Positions 17,819 through 25,589 of a stretch of 64,000 nt of DNA are shown here, piece after piece. Position 1 is the first letter of the stretch; every line of letters begins with the position of its first letter. Source of the stretch: JACJWR01 sp964556255 (GTDB lineage: Bacteria; Actinomycetota; Actinomycetes; S36-B12; UBA10799); contig CAZKVQ010000001.1 of assembly GCA_964556255.1 (NCBI GenBank), forward strand, positions 72,942 to 136,941, written 5' to 3'. The translations under genes and the position numbers were made by a program. A model generated the notes under the pieces. It did no database searches. It had not been told where the DNA came from and saw only the letters and a program-made list of their open reading frames with translations.

Positions 17819-18559
17819 CTACGCGGCTGGCGTGATCGAACCACCGTCAGCCAATCGCGGGTGGCGCACTCCCGGGTGGTCCGCGGGCAGTGTCCGACGA
17901 ATGACCGCCCACGAAGCCGCGATCACGACGATGACCATCGGCCAGCCAAGTACCACGCGGGAGACACCCAGGCCCACAAGATTGTCACTCAGATAGAGAG
18001 GGGTGTTGACGGCCGCGCGCACCAGGAATGATGCAACCCAGATCCATGACGCCCGTGAATATGCCCTCATCAGGTCGGGGTCGGCCCGCCAACCGGTGCG
18101 TTGCCGCATGGCGAACCCCAAGATCACCCCGAGCAGTGGCCACGCGATGAGGATCGACGCAGCCCACACCAAGGCTGATGCGATGTTGGCCAACAGGCTC
18201 GGCAAGAAGTAGTCCGAGGCCTCTCCGGTGCGAGCCGCGACGACCGCTGCGAATGCCACGGCAGCCAGCCCGCCCACCACGCGGACGGGTCTCTCCCGTC
18301 GCCATACCCGAGCGACTGCCAACGCACCGGCCGTTCCGAGCGCGGCCAGCAGGCCAGTTCCGAGTTCGGACCCGGTGGACAGATAGACAGAGACAAATAC
18401 GATGCTCGGCAACGCCGACTCGACGGCACCACGTCGACCTCCGAGGATCTCGTGCAGCGGATTCGTTCCGTTTTCGGGCTTCGCTGACGACGCCACGGAC
18501 AACGCTGCCGGCAGCGACTCATCGTCACCGGCTAACGTCCGCTCGGACTCCGCGCCCAC
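17819..18559 (-). CDS. DUF3159 family membrane protein
   Basis: A 246-residue protein that starts with a hydrophilic segment of about 35 residues, then LGGRRGAVESALPSIVFVSVYLSTG, the recognisable entry to DUF3159, then about six membrane helices. DUF3159 proteins are restricted to Actinobacteria as far as I recall and have no known activity. The GTG start is supported by a CATGCT hexamer 6 nt upstream on the minus strand. The gene lies between the EamA gene (downstream on the same strand, 92-nt gap) and the MarR unit, from which it is divergent. Confidence 0.8.
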   Translation of the reverse strand: MGAESERTLAGDDESLPAALSVASSAKPENGTNPLHEILGGRRGAVESALPSIVFVSVYLSTGSELGTGLLAALGTAGALAVARVWRRERPVRVVGGLAAVAFAAVVAARTGEASDYFLPSLLANIASALVWAASILIAWPLLGVILGFAMRQRTGWRADPDLMRAYSRASWIWVASFLVRAAVNTPLYLSDNLVGLGVSRVVLGWPMVIVVIAASWAVIRRTLPADHPGVRHPRLADGGSITPAA

Positions 18560-18565
18560 CCATCC

Positions 18566-18571
18566 AGCATG
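18566..18571 (-). promoter_or_regulatory. Leaderless -10 for the DUF3159 gene
   Basis: On the minus strand CATGCT is followed by 6 nt and then GTG. It is a one-base variant of TANNNT. Confidence 0.4.
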
Positions 18572-18654
18572 TCAGAGCGCGCCTCTCGACTGCGACGTCG
18601 ACGTGTGGTCACCGACGCGGGGGACAGTGCGCCGGGTCACCCGCCTCGCTGACT

Positions 18655-18689
18655 ATGCTTCCGTTTCGAAATACTTGCTTCGGAAGCAT
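18655..18689. promoter_or_regulatory. Candidate MarR-family operator
   Basis: ATGCTTCCG (18655-18663) and CGGAAGCAT (18681-18689) form a 9-bp inverted repeat, and a nested perfect palindrome TGCTTC-G-GAAGCA lies at 18676-18688. A TTTCGAAA palindrome sits between at 18664-18671. This is the only AT-rich patch before the small-protein/MarR pair and it overlaps plausible -35/-10 sequences (TATTAT at 18689-18694, CATGCT at 18699-18704). Binding by the MarR protein encoded downstream is inference. Confidence 0.5.
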
Positions 18690-18753
18690 ATTATCTGTCA
18701 TGCTTGACCCCCGATCGAGGCAACCCGCCACGACAGGCAGAATGAGGTCCGAC

Positions 18754-19026
18754 ATGAGCGCAACCCTGGCCGTACGGCACACCGTTAACGACTACTCCAC
18801 TTGGCGCGTCGTCTACGACGGACTTGAGCCCTTGCGTCAGCAGCACGGCTGCACCGGAGACATGGTTCTTGTGGCGCCTGACAACGCCAATGACGTCTTC
18901 ATCACGCACGACTTCCCTTCTTTCGAGGCCGCCGATGCTTTCGCGCATGACCCCGCGCTGCGCGAGGGCATGGAGCGCGCCGGCGTCACAGGCGCCCCGA
19001 GAATCGAGATATTCACGAGTGTCTGA
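18754..19026 (+). CDS. Small ferredoxin-like-fold protein (ABM/cyclase-like)
   Basis: A 90-residue protein with a dimeric alpha+beta-barrel pattern, HTVNDYSTWRVVYDGLEPLRQQHGC ... VFITHDFPSFEAADAFAHDPALREGMERAGV. This layout is common among small proteins annotated as antibiotic biosynthesis monooxygenase-like or cyclase-like and probably binds or isomerises a small molecule. GAGG precedes the ATG at 18754 by 7 nt; an in-frame ATG at 18742 is an alternative. Its stop overlaps the putative GTG of the MarR gene, so the two form an operon controlled from the palindrome-rich region upstream. Confidence 0.7.
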   Translation: MSATLAVRHTVNDYSTWRVVYDGLEPLRQQHGCTGDMVLVAPDNANDVFITHDFPSFEAADAFAHDPALREGMERAGVTGAPRIEIFTSV

Positions 19027-19630
19027 TAGTCCGCAGCCGCGTGGGACGGGGAGAACAGGCGTCGTTCGCCCCTCCCCGGCCAGTCGCGGCGTTGTTCGGG
19101 TGGGCCACGACTTCTCCGCCGAGTTCCCTGATGGCGATGCCCGGAGTACCGAGGCCTACGCGACTCTGGCTCGAACCGGTACGGCAATGCTCTACGAACT
19201 CGACAGATGTGTGCAGGCCTGGTTCGGCGTTCCCCAAACGGCGGCCACGGTCCTGGCCGTGGTAGAGGGCGCCGAGAGTCCGCTCACCCCTTCTCAGATC
19301 ACCGAGCGGGTGCTGGCGCCCGCAGCATCCATGACGGCCACCCTCGACCTGCTGGAGCGACGCGGCTGGATCGAACGGCGGCCCAACCCGCAAGACCGCA
19401 GAAGCCTGCTGATCGCCATCACCCCCGCCGGTCAGGACGCGGTCGACAGACTCCTGCCGGGAATACGCGCCCTTGAGCGTGCGACCCTGGATGCCCTCAC
19501 GAGCAAGGAACGCGATCAGTTGATGGGCATGCTCGACAGAATCCTTTCGCGGGCCGCCGAGATTTCGGCGGCCGAGCCGACGCCGCTCGGCGGTAGGCGT
19601 AACCGGCCAGATAGGTCCCACACGAGCTGA
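19019..19630 (+). CDS. MarR-family transcriptional regulator
   Basis: Winged-helix repressor or activator. The DNA-binding part is clear: LTPSQITERVLAPAASMTATLDLLERRGWIERRPNPQDRRSLLIAITPAGQDAVD, with the DRR wing and the dimerising helices on both sides. Expected size is about 150 residues; the GTG at 19019, overlapping the upstream stop by 8 nt, gives 203 residues, while the in-frame GTG at 19099 gives 177 and is also acceptable. The N-terminal 25-30 residues from the first start are hydrophilic and not typical of the family. It probably controls its own operon through the inverted repeats at 18655-18689. Confidence 0.78.
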   Translation: MSDSPQPRGTGRTGVVRPSPASRGVVRVGHDFSAEFPDGDARSTEAYATLARTGTAMLYELDRCVQAWFGVPQTAATVLAVVEGAESPLTPSQITERVLAPAASMTATLDLLERRGWIERRPNPQDRRSLLIAITPAGQDAVDRLLPGIRALERATLDALTSKERDQLMGMLDRILSRAAEISAAEPTPLGGRRNRPDRSHTS

Positions 19631-19669
19631 CCCGGCCGGTGAGACAGCCACGGGGCGGGAAGTCTTGGA

Positions 19670-19675
19670 TACGCT
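19670..19675 (+). promoter_or_regulatory. Leaderless -10 for the 19682 gene
   Basis: TACGCT is followed by 6 nt and then ATG. There is no ribosome-binding site. Confidence 0.5.
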
Positions 19676-19681
19676 GCGCAC

Positions 19682-19888
19682 ATGAAGACTGTTGTCCAGA
19701 TGTGGATTTGGGGCTTCGCTGCCGGGGTCTTCCTGATGACGGCCATCAACGGCCTCGGAGGCGTCCTCAATGGTGGGGGTGCCTTGGCCTGGATCGAGTT
19801 GATCGGCGGCGTCGTTGTCGTCGTCGCCTCCATCGCGATCCTGCTCCGGGTCCGCAGCGCCAAGGCACAGACCCTCAACGACCAGTAG
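19682..19888 (+). CDS. Small two-helix membrane protein, unknown
   Basis: A 68-residue protein with two hydrophobic helices (about 4-26 and 33-56), separated by a Gly-rich turn (NGLGGVLNGGGALAW), and a short basic/polar C-terminus. I do not recognise the family. It is supported by a TACGCT-N6-ATG leaderless signature, a clean membrane topology and its position in an otherwise empty gap between the MarR gene and the response regulator. It could be an independent small membrane protein; nothing links it to its neighbours. Confidence 0.6.
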   Translation: MKTVVQMWIWGFAAGVFLMTAINGLGGVLNGGGALAWIELIGGVVVVVASIAILLRVRSAKAQTLNDQ

Positions 19889-19984
19889 CGGCCACGGAGG
19901 GGGTGACGCCGAGCGTAAGCAACTCCCCACTCGCACCGGGACGCTGGACAGCAGCACTGCTCGCGAACCACCTCTGGAGATCCG

Positions 19985-19990
19985 TATCGT
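19985..19990 (+). promoter_or_regulatory. Leaderless -10 for the response regulator
   Basis: TATCGT is followed by 6 nt and then the GTG at 19997. Confidence 0.5.
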
Positions 19991-19996
19991 GGACGT

Positions 19997-20650
19997 GTGG
20001 TAAGCACAGACCCAAGACGCCTGCTGATCGTCGAAGACGACAGCTTGACCTCGTCGCTACTCCAGGAGGTCCTCACCGCCGCTGGATTTCAGGTCGGGGC
20101 GGTCGCATCGGCACGAGAGGCCCGCCAAGAGCTCGACGCATTTGACCCCGATGCTGTGCTGCTCGACATCATGCTTGGCGACGGACCTAGTGGAATCTCT
20201 CTGGGCCACCTGGTCGTGCGCGAGTACCCCGGTGTGGCGGTGCTGTTCCTCACGCGGTTCCCGAACGCCGGTGCAGCCGGCCTGTCGGACCTGGAAGTCC
20301 CGCCGGGATGCGCCTTCCTGCGCAAGGACCGAATAGCCGACGTGGGCTACCTTGTGGACGCGATCGAAGGAACCCTCCGAGACCATCCCGAGCGGTTCCG
20401 GCAGGACCTTTCGGAGGACAGTCTCCTGCGTGCCCTGACCCCGAACCAGCGGGCAGTGCTGAGGATGATGGCTCAGGGACTGACCAACGCGGCCATCGCC
20501 AGGCGGCGGGGTACCAGTGAGTCGGCGGTAGAACAAATGCTGGCGAGCATTTTCCGCAACCTCTCGCTTGAGCATGACGGTGACTCCAATGCCCGGGTGC
20601 AAGCGACCCGCATCTACATCTCCGCCTGCGGACTGCCCGAGGATCCGTGA
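19997..20650 (+). CDS. Response regulator, REC-LuxR (NarL-like)
   Basis: A 217-residue two-component response regulator. The receiver domain (about 8-125) keeps the acidic pocket E13-D14-D15, phospho-acceptor Asp57 (LLDIML), Thr86 and Lys110. The LuxR-type helix-turn-helix is at about 146-192 (LTPNQRAVLRMMAQGLTNAAIARRRGTSESAVEQML), slightly unusual in having T-P-N-Q-R and A-I-A-R-R. It should bind DNA after phosphorylation by the histidine kinase encoded next to it, whose GTG overlaps its TGA (GTGA). The GTG start is leaderless-like. Target genes are not identified. Confidence 0.88.
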   Translation: MVSTDPRRLLIVEDDSLTSSLLQEVLTAAGFQVGAVASAREARQELDAFDPDAVLLDIMLGDGPSGISLGHLVVREYPGVAVLFLTRFPNAGAAGLSDLEVPPGCAFLRKDRIADVGYLVDAIEGTLRDHPERFRQDLSEDSLLRALTPNQRAVLRMMAQGLTNAAIARRRGTSESAVEQMLASIFRNLSLEHDGDSNARVQATRIYISACGLPEDP

Positions 20651-22377
20651 AGCGCTCACCCTGGTCTGAGCTCACCGGCAAACAGGTGACGTCTTGGAGC
20701 GGTTTTGCTCTGCTGCTGCCCTACTCCTTCGTCGGCATCTTCCTAGCCAATCCGGATGTCCGTCGGGGAAGCATCGGGCTGCGGCTGGTGGCTGCGCTCG
20801 CGGCTCAAGCCCTGCTCTTCGCGCTCCTCTGGGGCTGGCGGCTGGCCGCACGACGGTGGCCGAGAATGGCCGCAGGGCCACTCAGGGTAGTCCTGGCGTT
20901 TGCGCTCGCCAGCGCGGTGCGAGGCGTGCTGCTCGCTCTCGCGTTCGGGGCGCTCCAGGTAACACCCGGAATCGACTGGAGCCGGCGGCTCGTTGGCGGA
21001 GTCATCGGCTTCACTGCGGCCCTGTCGATCATCGATGTGGCGATCGGGTCCGTGCGGCAACACCGGCAACGGGTGGCGCTTCTGCAGAGGCGTCAAGCCG
21101 CCGCGCTGGCAGCACGCGAATCAACGCTGCTGGAGATGCGGGAGCAGCGGGACGCGTTGGCGGTGACGATACGCGCGGAGTTCCTCCAGAGGATTGGAAT
21201 GCTGACGGAGTCGGATGCGGCAGCGGCCATCCGCCAACTGAAGGACACGGTCAACGATCTGGTGCGCCCGATCAGCAGGCAGCTCGCCGCACGCCCCTCG
21301 TGGCGCCCGCCACCGGAACCGCGGGCACCGGAACTGTCCTTCAATGCCAGGGAGTTCGCCGACGACGCCACCCGTGGACGTCCACTACAGCCAGCATGGA
21401 CAGCCCTGCTCTTCCTCTGCTTCGGCGGACCGTTCCTGCTCTACCAACTGCCCACCCTCTACGCCCTGCAGCTACTGGTCACCGGGGCGTTCATTGTCTG
21501 GATTCTCACGGTTGGGGCGAACGGTCTGTTGTGGTTGGTTCAGGATCGGTCCGTGGTCACTCGCGTGGTGTTGCTGGTGGTAGGGGTCCTGCTGGCTGCA
21601 CTCCTTCTGGCGATGTCCAGCGTGGTGCTCGTCCGCGCTCCTTCGGACGTTCTGCGCCGCATCATCCTCGGCGACCTGATTCTCGTGCCAGCCGTCGCCT
21701 TCGCACTTGTTGCCGCACGGGCGGCACGGGCTCAGGAACGCTCGATCCTGAGCCGACTCGAGGCCTCCGCTTATGAACTCGATTGGGCGTCGGCTAGGTC
21801 GAGATGCATCCAGTGGCGCCAACAGCGTTCACTTGCCCGAGCGCTGCACGGCCCAGTCCAGAGCGCCATCGGTGCTGCCGCCATTCATTTGGAGCAGGCT
21901 GTGGCTGAAGAGCGCGATACGCGCGAATTGTTGGCAGCAACCCGCTCGCAGCTGCTGGCGGTCATTGACCAGATAGACGCAGAAGTGGGCGACCCGAGTC
22001 CCGTCGAAACCGTTCTGTTGGAGTATGCCGAGACCTGGCGAGGCGTTTGTGAAGTGACATGGGAGTTGGACCCCAGAGCACATCGAGCGCTGGAAGCAGA
22101 CCCCATCGCGCGCTTCGCATTGACGGAACTGGCCGCCGAAGCGTGCTGGAACGCGATCCGCCATGTCGAAGCGGGCACTGTCGCAGTGCAGATTACGATG
22201 CCACGTCCACGTTCATTGACGATGTTGGTGTCCGACGATGGGGTGATGTCCGGCGGCGACGGGCCGCCTGGCCCCGGCACCCAGATGCTCAACGACATGA
22301 CTTTGCAGTGGAGCCTGGAACGACACTCCGGCATGACCGTTCTTGAAGCCGAAGTGCCCGTTCAGCCCCTGCTCTGA
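20647..22377 (+). CDS. Membrane histidine kinase with two membrane blocks
   Basis: Partner sensor kinase of the response regulator, 576 residues. Two groups of helices are seen: four in residues 18-135, then a basic, coiled-coil-prone soluble segment at about 136-245, then four more in 251-360. The kinase core follows: a HisKA_3-like helix with the candidate phospho-acceptor His401 (ARALHGPVQSAIGA), then an HATPase with Asn502 (ACWNAIRH) and a DDG motif at 530-532. The sensory input is unknown; the large membrane part suggests a lipid, ion or envelope signal. GTG start overlaps the upstream stop by 4 nt. Confidence 0.82.
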   Translation: MKRSPWSELTGKQVTSWSGFALLLPYSFVGIFLANPDVRRGSIGLRLVAALAAQALLFALLWGWRLAARRWPRMAAGPLRVVLAFALASAVRGVLLALAFGALQVTPGIDWSRRLVGGVIGFTAALSIIDVAIGSVRQHRQRVALLQRRQAAALAARESTLLEMREQRDALAVTIRAEFLQRIGMLTESDAAAAIRQLKDTVNDLVRPISRQLAARPSWRPPPEPRAPELSFNAREFADDATRGRPLQPAWTALLFLCFGGPFLLYQLPTLYALQLLVTGAFIVWILTVGANGLLWLVQDRSVVTRVVLLVVGVLLAALLLAMSSVVLVRAPSDVLRRIILGDLILVPAVAFALVAARAARAQERSILSRLEASAYELDWASARSRCIQWRQQRSLARALHGPVQSAIGAAAIHLEQAVAEERDTRELLAATRSQLLAVIDQIDAEVGDPSPVETVLLEYAETWRGVCEVTWELDPRAHRALEADPIARFALTELAAEACWNAIRHVEAGTVAVQITMPRPRSLTMLVSDDGVMSGGDGPPGPGTQMLNDMTLQWSLERHSGMTVLEAEVPVQPLL

Positions 22378-22417
22378 GTGGCCGAGGCCGAACGGGCATA
22401 GAAGCTGCGTTCGCTGG

Positions 22418-23536
22418 TTACGCGACCGTCGGCGTCTCTCCGTACTGCGCGCAATTCGCTGTAATCTCTCCGGGCGCCACTACGTAGTTGCCAGCAGGAT
22501 TCTGGATTACCGTGTGGACATCTGTGATCGCGGCCATGCAGGAGTCGGACTGCGACTTCGAGACGCTGCCGCCACCAACCCAGACGTCGATCCAGAAGCT
22601 CGCACCCGCCGGGTACCCCTTGTGGCAGGGGCCGTTCTGGGGGGTTGATCCATCACCGCAGGTGTCTTCGACGATGAAGTACCGCCGCAGGTTGGGCACG
22701 TAGAATCGGGTGCCGGCCGGGAAGTCCAGAATGTCCTTACCACTGATGATGGAGTGACCGACCGCGACCGTAATGGGATCGGTATAGGTGCCGGTGCCAC
22801 CAGCGCTGCTGTGCAACACAGGGTTGCTGATGTCGACGGAGCCTGGCGGTGTGTTGTCCCAGTAGGAGTATCCCGTGACGTAGGCCTGCGAGCGCACTTC
22901 CGCGCTGGAACTACTCTGCGAAGACGTCGGCGTGGGGGTGGGGGTGCTGGTTCCCGTCGGGCTAGCCGTCGGGGACGTGCTCGCTGTCGGACTCACCGAC
23001 GGACTCGCGGTAGGCGAAGTGCTCGCCGAAGGGCTTGCTGTTGGGGTGGGGGTGCCCCCATCAGCGCTGAAGCGCGCGACGTCAATGTAGAGGTTACGTT
23101 TCTGCGGGTTGAGGAAGTCCACTCTGATGTCTTGAACGCCCGCTGGAATGGCGACAGGTACGGCATAGGCAGTCCACTTCGTCTTCGAGATGCTCTGTGT
23201 AGCCACGATCGTGCCGTTGAGGCGGATCCTCACCGATGCGCCCCCACCGCTGGTGTTGTCGGTTCGCATGACAATCGTGACACTCGAACCTGGCGTAGCC
23301 ATCTTCACCGGCGCGTGCGCGGATACCGCGGAGTCGACACGCAACGCCTTACCACCCGATGCGGTCGCGTCCGATCGAACACTCGTGCCGTAGCCCTGGA
23401 CGCTGGTCATGGACTCGCCTTCAACCGTAGCGACCACGGACGCCGCCGCGACTTGCCCTGGAATGGACATGGCAATCGCGATCACCGCCGTCCCACCAAT
23501 GGCCGCTACCGCTCCGAAACGCGCAACGCCGCGCAT
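22418..23536 (-). CDS. Secreted protein: carbohydrate-binding module + linker + double-psi-barrel-like domain
   Basis: A 372-residue secreted protein. It has a signal peptide (about 1-32), then a beta-sandwich at about 36-158 resembling a Ca-dependent carbohydrate-binding module (EGESMTS..., VRIRLNGT..., YIDVARF). A 52-residue Ser/Thr/Pro linker follows, then a domain beginning YVTGYSYWDNTPPGS with FPAGTRFYVPNLRRYFIVEDTCG and FWIDVWVGG. The last domain has the look of a double-psi beta-barrel, as in RlpA or expansin-like proteins, and carries paired cysteines. A polysaccharide target is likely; catalysis is not shown. Start is fixed by GGAGG at 5 nt. Confidence 0.72.
   Translation of the reverse strand: MRGVARFGAVAAIGGTAVIAIAMSIPGQVAAASVVATVEGESMTSVQGYGTSVRSDATASGGKALRVDSAVSAHAPVKMATPGSSVTIVMRTDNTSGGGASVRIRLNGTIVATQSISKTKWTAYAVPVAIPAGVQDIRVDFLNPQKRNLYIDVARFSADGGTPTPTASPSASTSPTASPSVSPTASTSPTASPTGTSTPTPTPTSSQSSSSAEVRSQAYVTGYSYWDNTPPGSVDISNPVLHSSAGGTGTYTDPITVAVGHSIISGKDILDFPAGTRFYVPNLRRYFIVEDTCGDGSTPQNGPCHKGYPAGASFWIDVWVGGGSVSKSQSDSCMAAITDVHTVIQNPAGNYVVAPGEITANCAQYGETPTVA
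22901..23056 (-). repeat. Low-complexity Ser/Thr/Pro linker repeats
   Basis: Within the secreted-protein gene, codons for about 52 residues repeat SPTAS/TSPTASP/TPTPTPT units. They encode a flexible interdomain linker and are a likely site of length variation. Confidence 0.8.
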
Positions 23537-23882
23537 GGGAACCTCCACTCTGACTGCTCAACACCGACGTCCTCAACGCTAAGAGCGAAGGTCGTGGGCA
23601 ACGGAATCTCCTGAGGGAAACCCCTGATTGCGCATGGCTCCGACGCAGCGAGCCGGAGACGCGGAGCAGGGCCGGAGTCTGAGCCGCGCAGTTCACAGGG
23701 AAAGGGTCGTGACCCGACATAGCGGGGAAGAAGGTGAACCAACAGGCGTGGTCGGCCTCGTGTGCGCTGCCGAAACGATTCGGCCAGGACAAAGCGTGTG
23801 GCGTTCTGCACGAGTGGGGATGTCCTGGGCGTTCCGGTGCACGAATGCGCTGGAGATCGACCAGCCCTCTGAAAGGTGAATG
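23537..23882. other. Divergent intergenic region
   Basis: About 346 bp between two divergently transcribed secreted-protein genes. It must hold two promoters and the ribosome-binding sites GGAGG (minus side) and GAAAGG (plus side). I see no gene, no conserved riboswitch core and no strong palindrome. Confidence 0.5.
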
Positions 23883-24488
23883 ATGAAACTCTCAGCACTT
23901 GCCACCTGCCTGCTTACCTCGGCCGCTGTCGTCACAGCCGTGGCACCCGCGTCGGCCGACACCGGCACTGTCCAACGGCCTGCACCTGCGTCGGCGGCCT
24001 CGGCGACAAGCCCTGCACCTGCAGACGTCTCACCAACCAAGGTGTCAGGTAAGCACACGTCCTTCACGAAAGGCACCGCGGTGTGGTTTGCGAACGAGAC
24101 ATCCGACCCGGTCTGGGTTCGGGAGCATCACATCTTCACCGACTGGTATCCCGCCGACCGGCTTGACCCGGGCGAGTCCAAAACCTATGTCGAGAACTTC
24201 GGCGGTGTCGACGATGTCCAGCTGCGGGTCTTCCGCAGCCAGGAGGACGCCCGTAGCAACAGCGTTTTCAAAGCGATCGAAGTCGATGCCGAGAACCCCG
24301 CCTACAGCAGCCCTTGGATGTCGGTGAGCTACGTGAGCAAGTACTACGGCGTGGGGACCATCCACCACTACGTCTCGCCGATCGCCGGCGCCACTTTCAT
24401 GGGGCAGCGGCAGGCGGACACACCGAACTACAAGTACTTCGACCTTCGCATGCAAAAGGGTTGGAGTGCGCAGCCCGAGAATCGCTGA
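23883..24488 (+). CDS. Secreted protein, unknown family
   Basis: A 201-residue protein with a signal peptide (MKLSALATCLL...ASA, about 1-25), an Ala/Pro/Ser-rich segment to about 52, and a folded domain of about 145 residues rich in Tyr, Trp and Asp (TAVWFANETSDPVWVREHHIFTDWYPADRL...). The domain is beta-rich by inspection and contains no cysteine. I do not recognise it. Start is supported by GAAAGG 7 nt upstream. It is divergent from another secreted protein, so both may be induced together. A strong hairpin lies about 120 nt downstream. Confidence 0.7.
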   Translation: MKLSALATCLLTSAAVVTAVAPASADTGTVQRPAPASAASATSPAPADVSPTKVSGKHTSFTKGTAVWFANETSDPVWVREHHIFTDWYPADRLDPGESKTYVENFGGVDDVQLRVFRSQEDARSNSVFKAIEVDAENPAYSSPWMSVSYVSKYYGVGTIHHYVSPIAGATFMGQRQADTPNYKYFDLRMQKGWSAQPENR

Positions 24489-24610
24489 ATCACGGATGGG
24501 ACCGCGTGCGATTCGCGTCCGCGCTCGACGACGTTATCCGCCCTCATGCGGCTAAGCCGTTCGGTGCTCTTCTCAGGCACTTCTGAAGCCCCCGGACGAT
24601 CCGAAGAAAA

Positions 24611-24648
24611 CGTTGTGGCCCCTACCCAAGAAGGTCGGGGCCACAACG
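24611..24648. terminator. Strong hairpin terminator
   Basis: A perfect 12-bp inverted repeat, CGTTGTGGCCCC and GGGGCCACAACG, encloses a 14-nt loop. It lies downstream of the secreted protein gene and also downstream of the opposing tRNA, so it may terminate both. There is no U-tract. Confidence 0.7.
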
Positions 24649-24797
24649 GACGCCGTAGGTTCGCCCTTTGGCTCTAGGGATCGTGACGCCGACGTCCGGA
24701 ATGGTGCTGCCGCAACAGGGAGAGCTCACTGATGCTGGAAGCGGACTCCAGATGGCCTCTCGCCATGACAACTGAGATGAACCCAGTCATTTCGAAG

Positions 24798-24870
24798 AGC
24801 CGCCTTGGGGAATCGAACCCCAGACCTACGCATTACGAGTGCGTTGCTCTGCCATCTGAGCTAAGGCGGC
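24798..24870 (-). tRNA. tRNA-Thr(CGU)
   Basis: A complete 73-nt cloverleaf on the minus strand. The acceptor stem GCCGCCT pairs with AGGCGGC, the anticodon stem ACGCA pairs with TGCGT around the loop CTCGTAA (anticodon CGT, reading ACG), and the T-arm TGGGG-TTCGATT-CCCCA is intact. The discriminator is T and CCA is not encoded. Confidence 0.97.
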
Positions 24871-25589
24871 AAAGTCGCTGTGGGACAACGACTTTGGGTA
24901 TTCTTGTGAAAACTTCAAGCACCGAGAAACCCCCTATACCCTACATTCGAGGTAAGAATCAGTAACACCGGCAGATCTGCAAGCGCAGGAGTCTGGCCCT
25001 TGGATTCTCAGCACCACACCCCATGGTACACGGCCATGCCGACCGCGGGGCAGCGACGAAGGCCCAGTACAGCCCGAATCCGGGGCGTGCCGATGCGCTG
25101 CTCAACAGGCAGATCACCTTCCCTGCTCGCGTCAGCTCTGGCCGCCGCGGGGAACGTGGTCGTGGTGACGAGCGGCGCTTCTCCCGGCAATCGCGTCGCG
25201 CAAATTACGAACATCGCTCGACCTCGCCAATGCCCGCAAGCCTCTGTTCTGCAAGAACACTTGAAGCAAAGCAGCACTTTTCCACCCCCGCCGTTCGGCG
25301 CCGTCATCGCCGCGGGACCAGACGACCTTCATTTCCTCAGGAAGAGTGCAGGCCCGCGGCCATCACTGCCTAAGAGCGATCGACTCTTCGGCCCAGCTCA
25401 TTGCTGGGCACGTACACGGCGGTGCATGGCGCCAGGGTTACCCTCCCCGTCTCGGCGGTGGACAAGACTGTAAGGGTCGGACACACTTGCGGGCACCAGC
25501 GAGTGACAGGAGCAAGGTCGCCTCACTGAGTCAGCGAGGCGCGGTCTTCGCCCCATCACCATCGAACTTGAGCACCCACAGGAGCATCC
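24871..25589. other. Poorly coding stretch between tRNA and amidohydrolase
   Basis: About 720 bp. Several frames are open, including about 100 residues on the minus strand at 25008-25307 and a plus-strand frame at 25000-25473. None shows recognisable motifs, a ribosome-binding site or believable composition. It also holds the tRNA promoter. The stretch is possibly decayed coding DNA. Confidence 0.5.

Noticed and set aside
22901..23056. CRISPR-like or tandem DNA repeat
   Set aside because: The repetition is in-frame Ser/Thr/Pro codons of an interdomain linker, not regularly spaced direct repeats with unique spacers.
23549..23882. Riboswitch between the two secreted-protein genes
   Set aside because: No recognisable conserved core was found on either strand.
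25000..25473. Possible plus-strand gene between tRNA and amidohydrolase
   Set aside because: No motifs, no ribosome site, unnatural composition.
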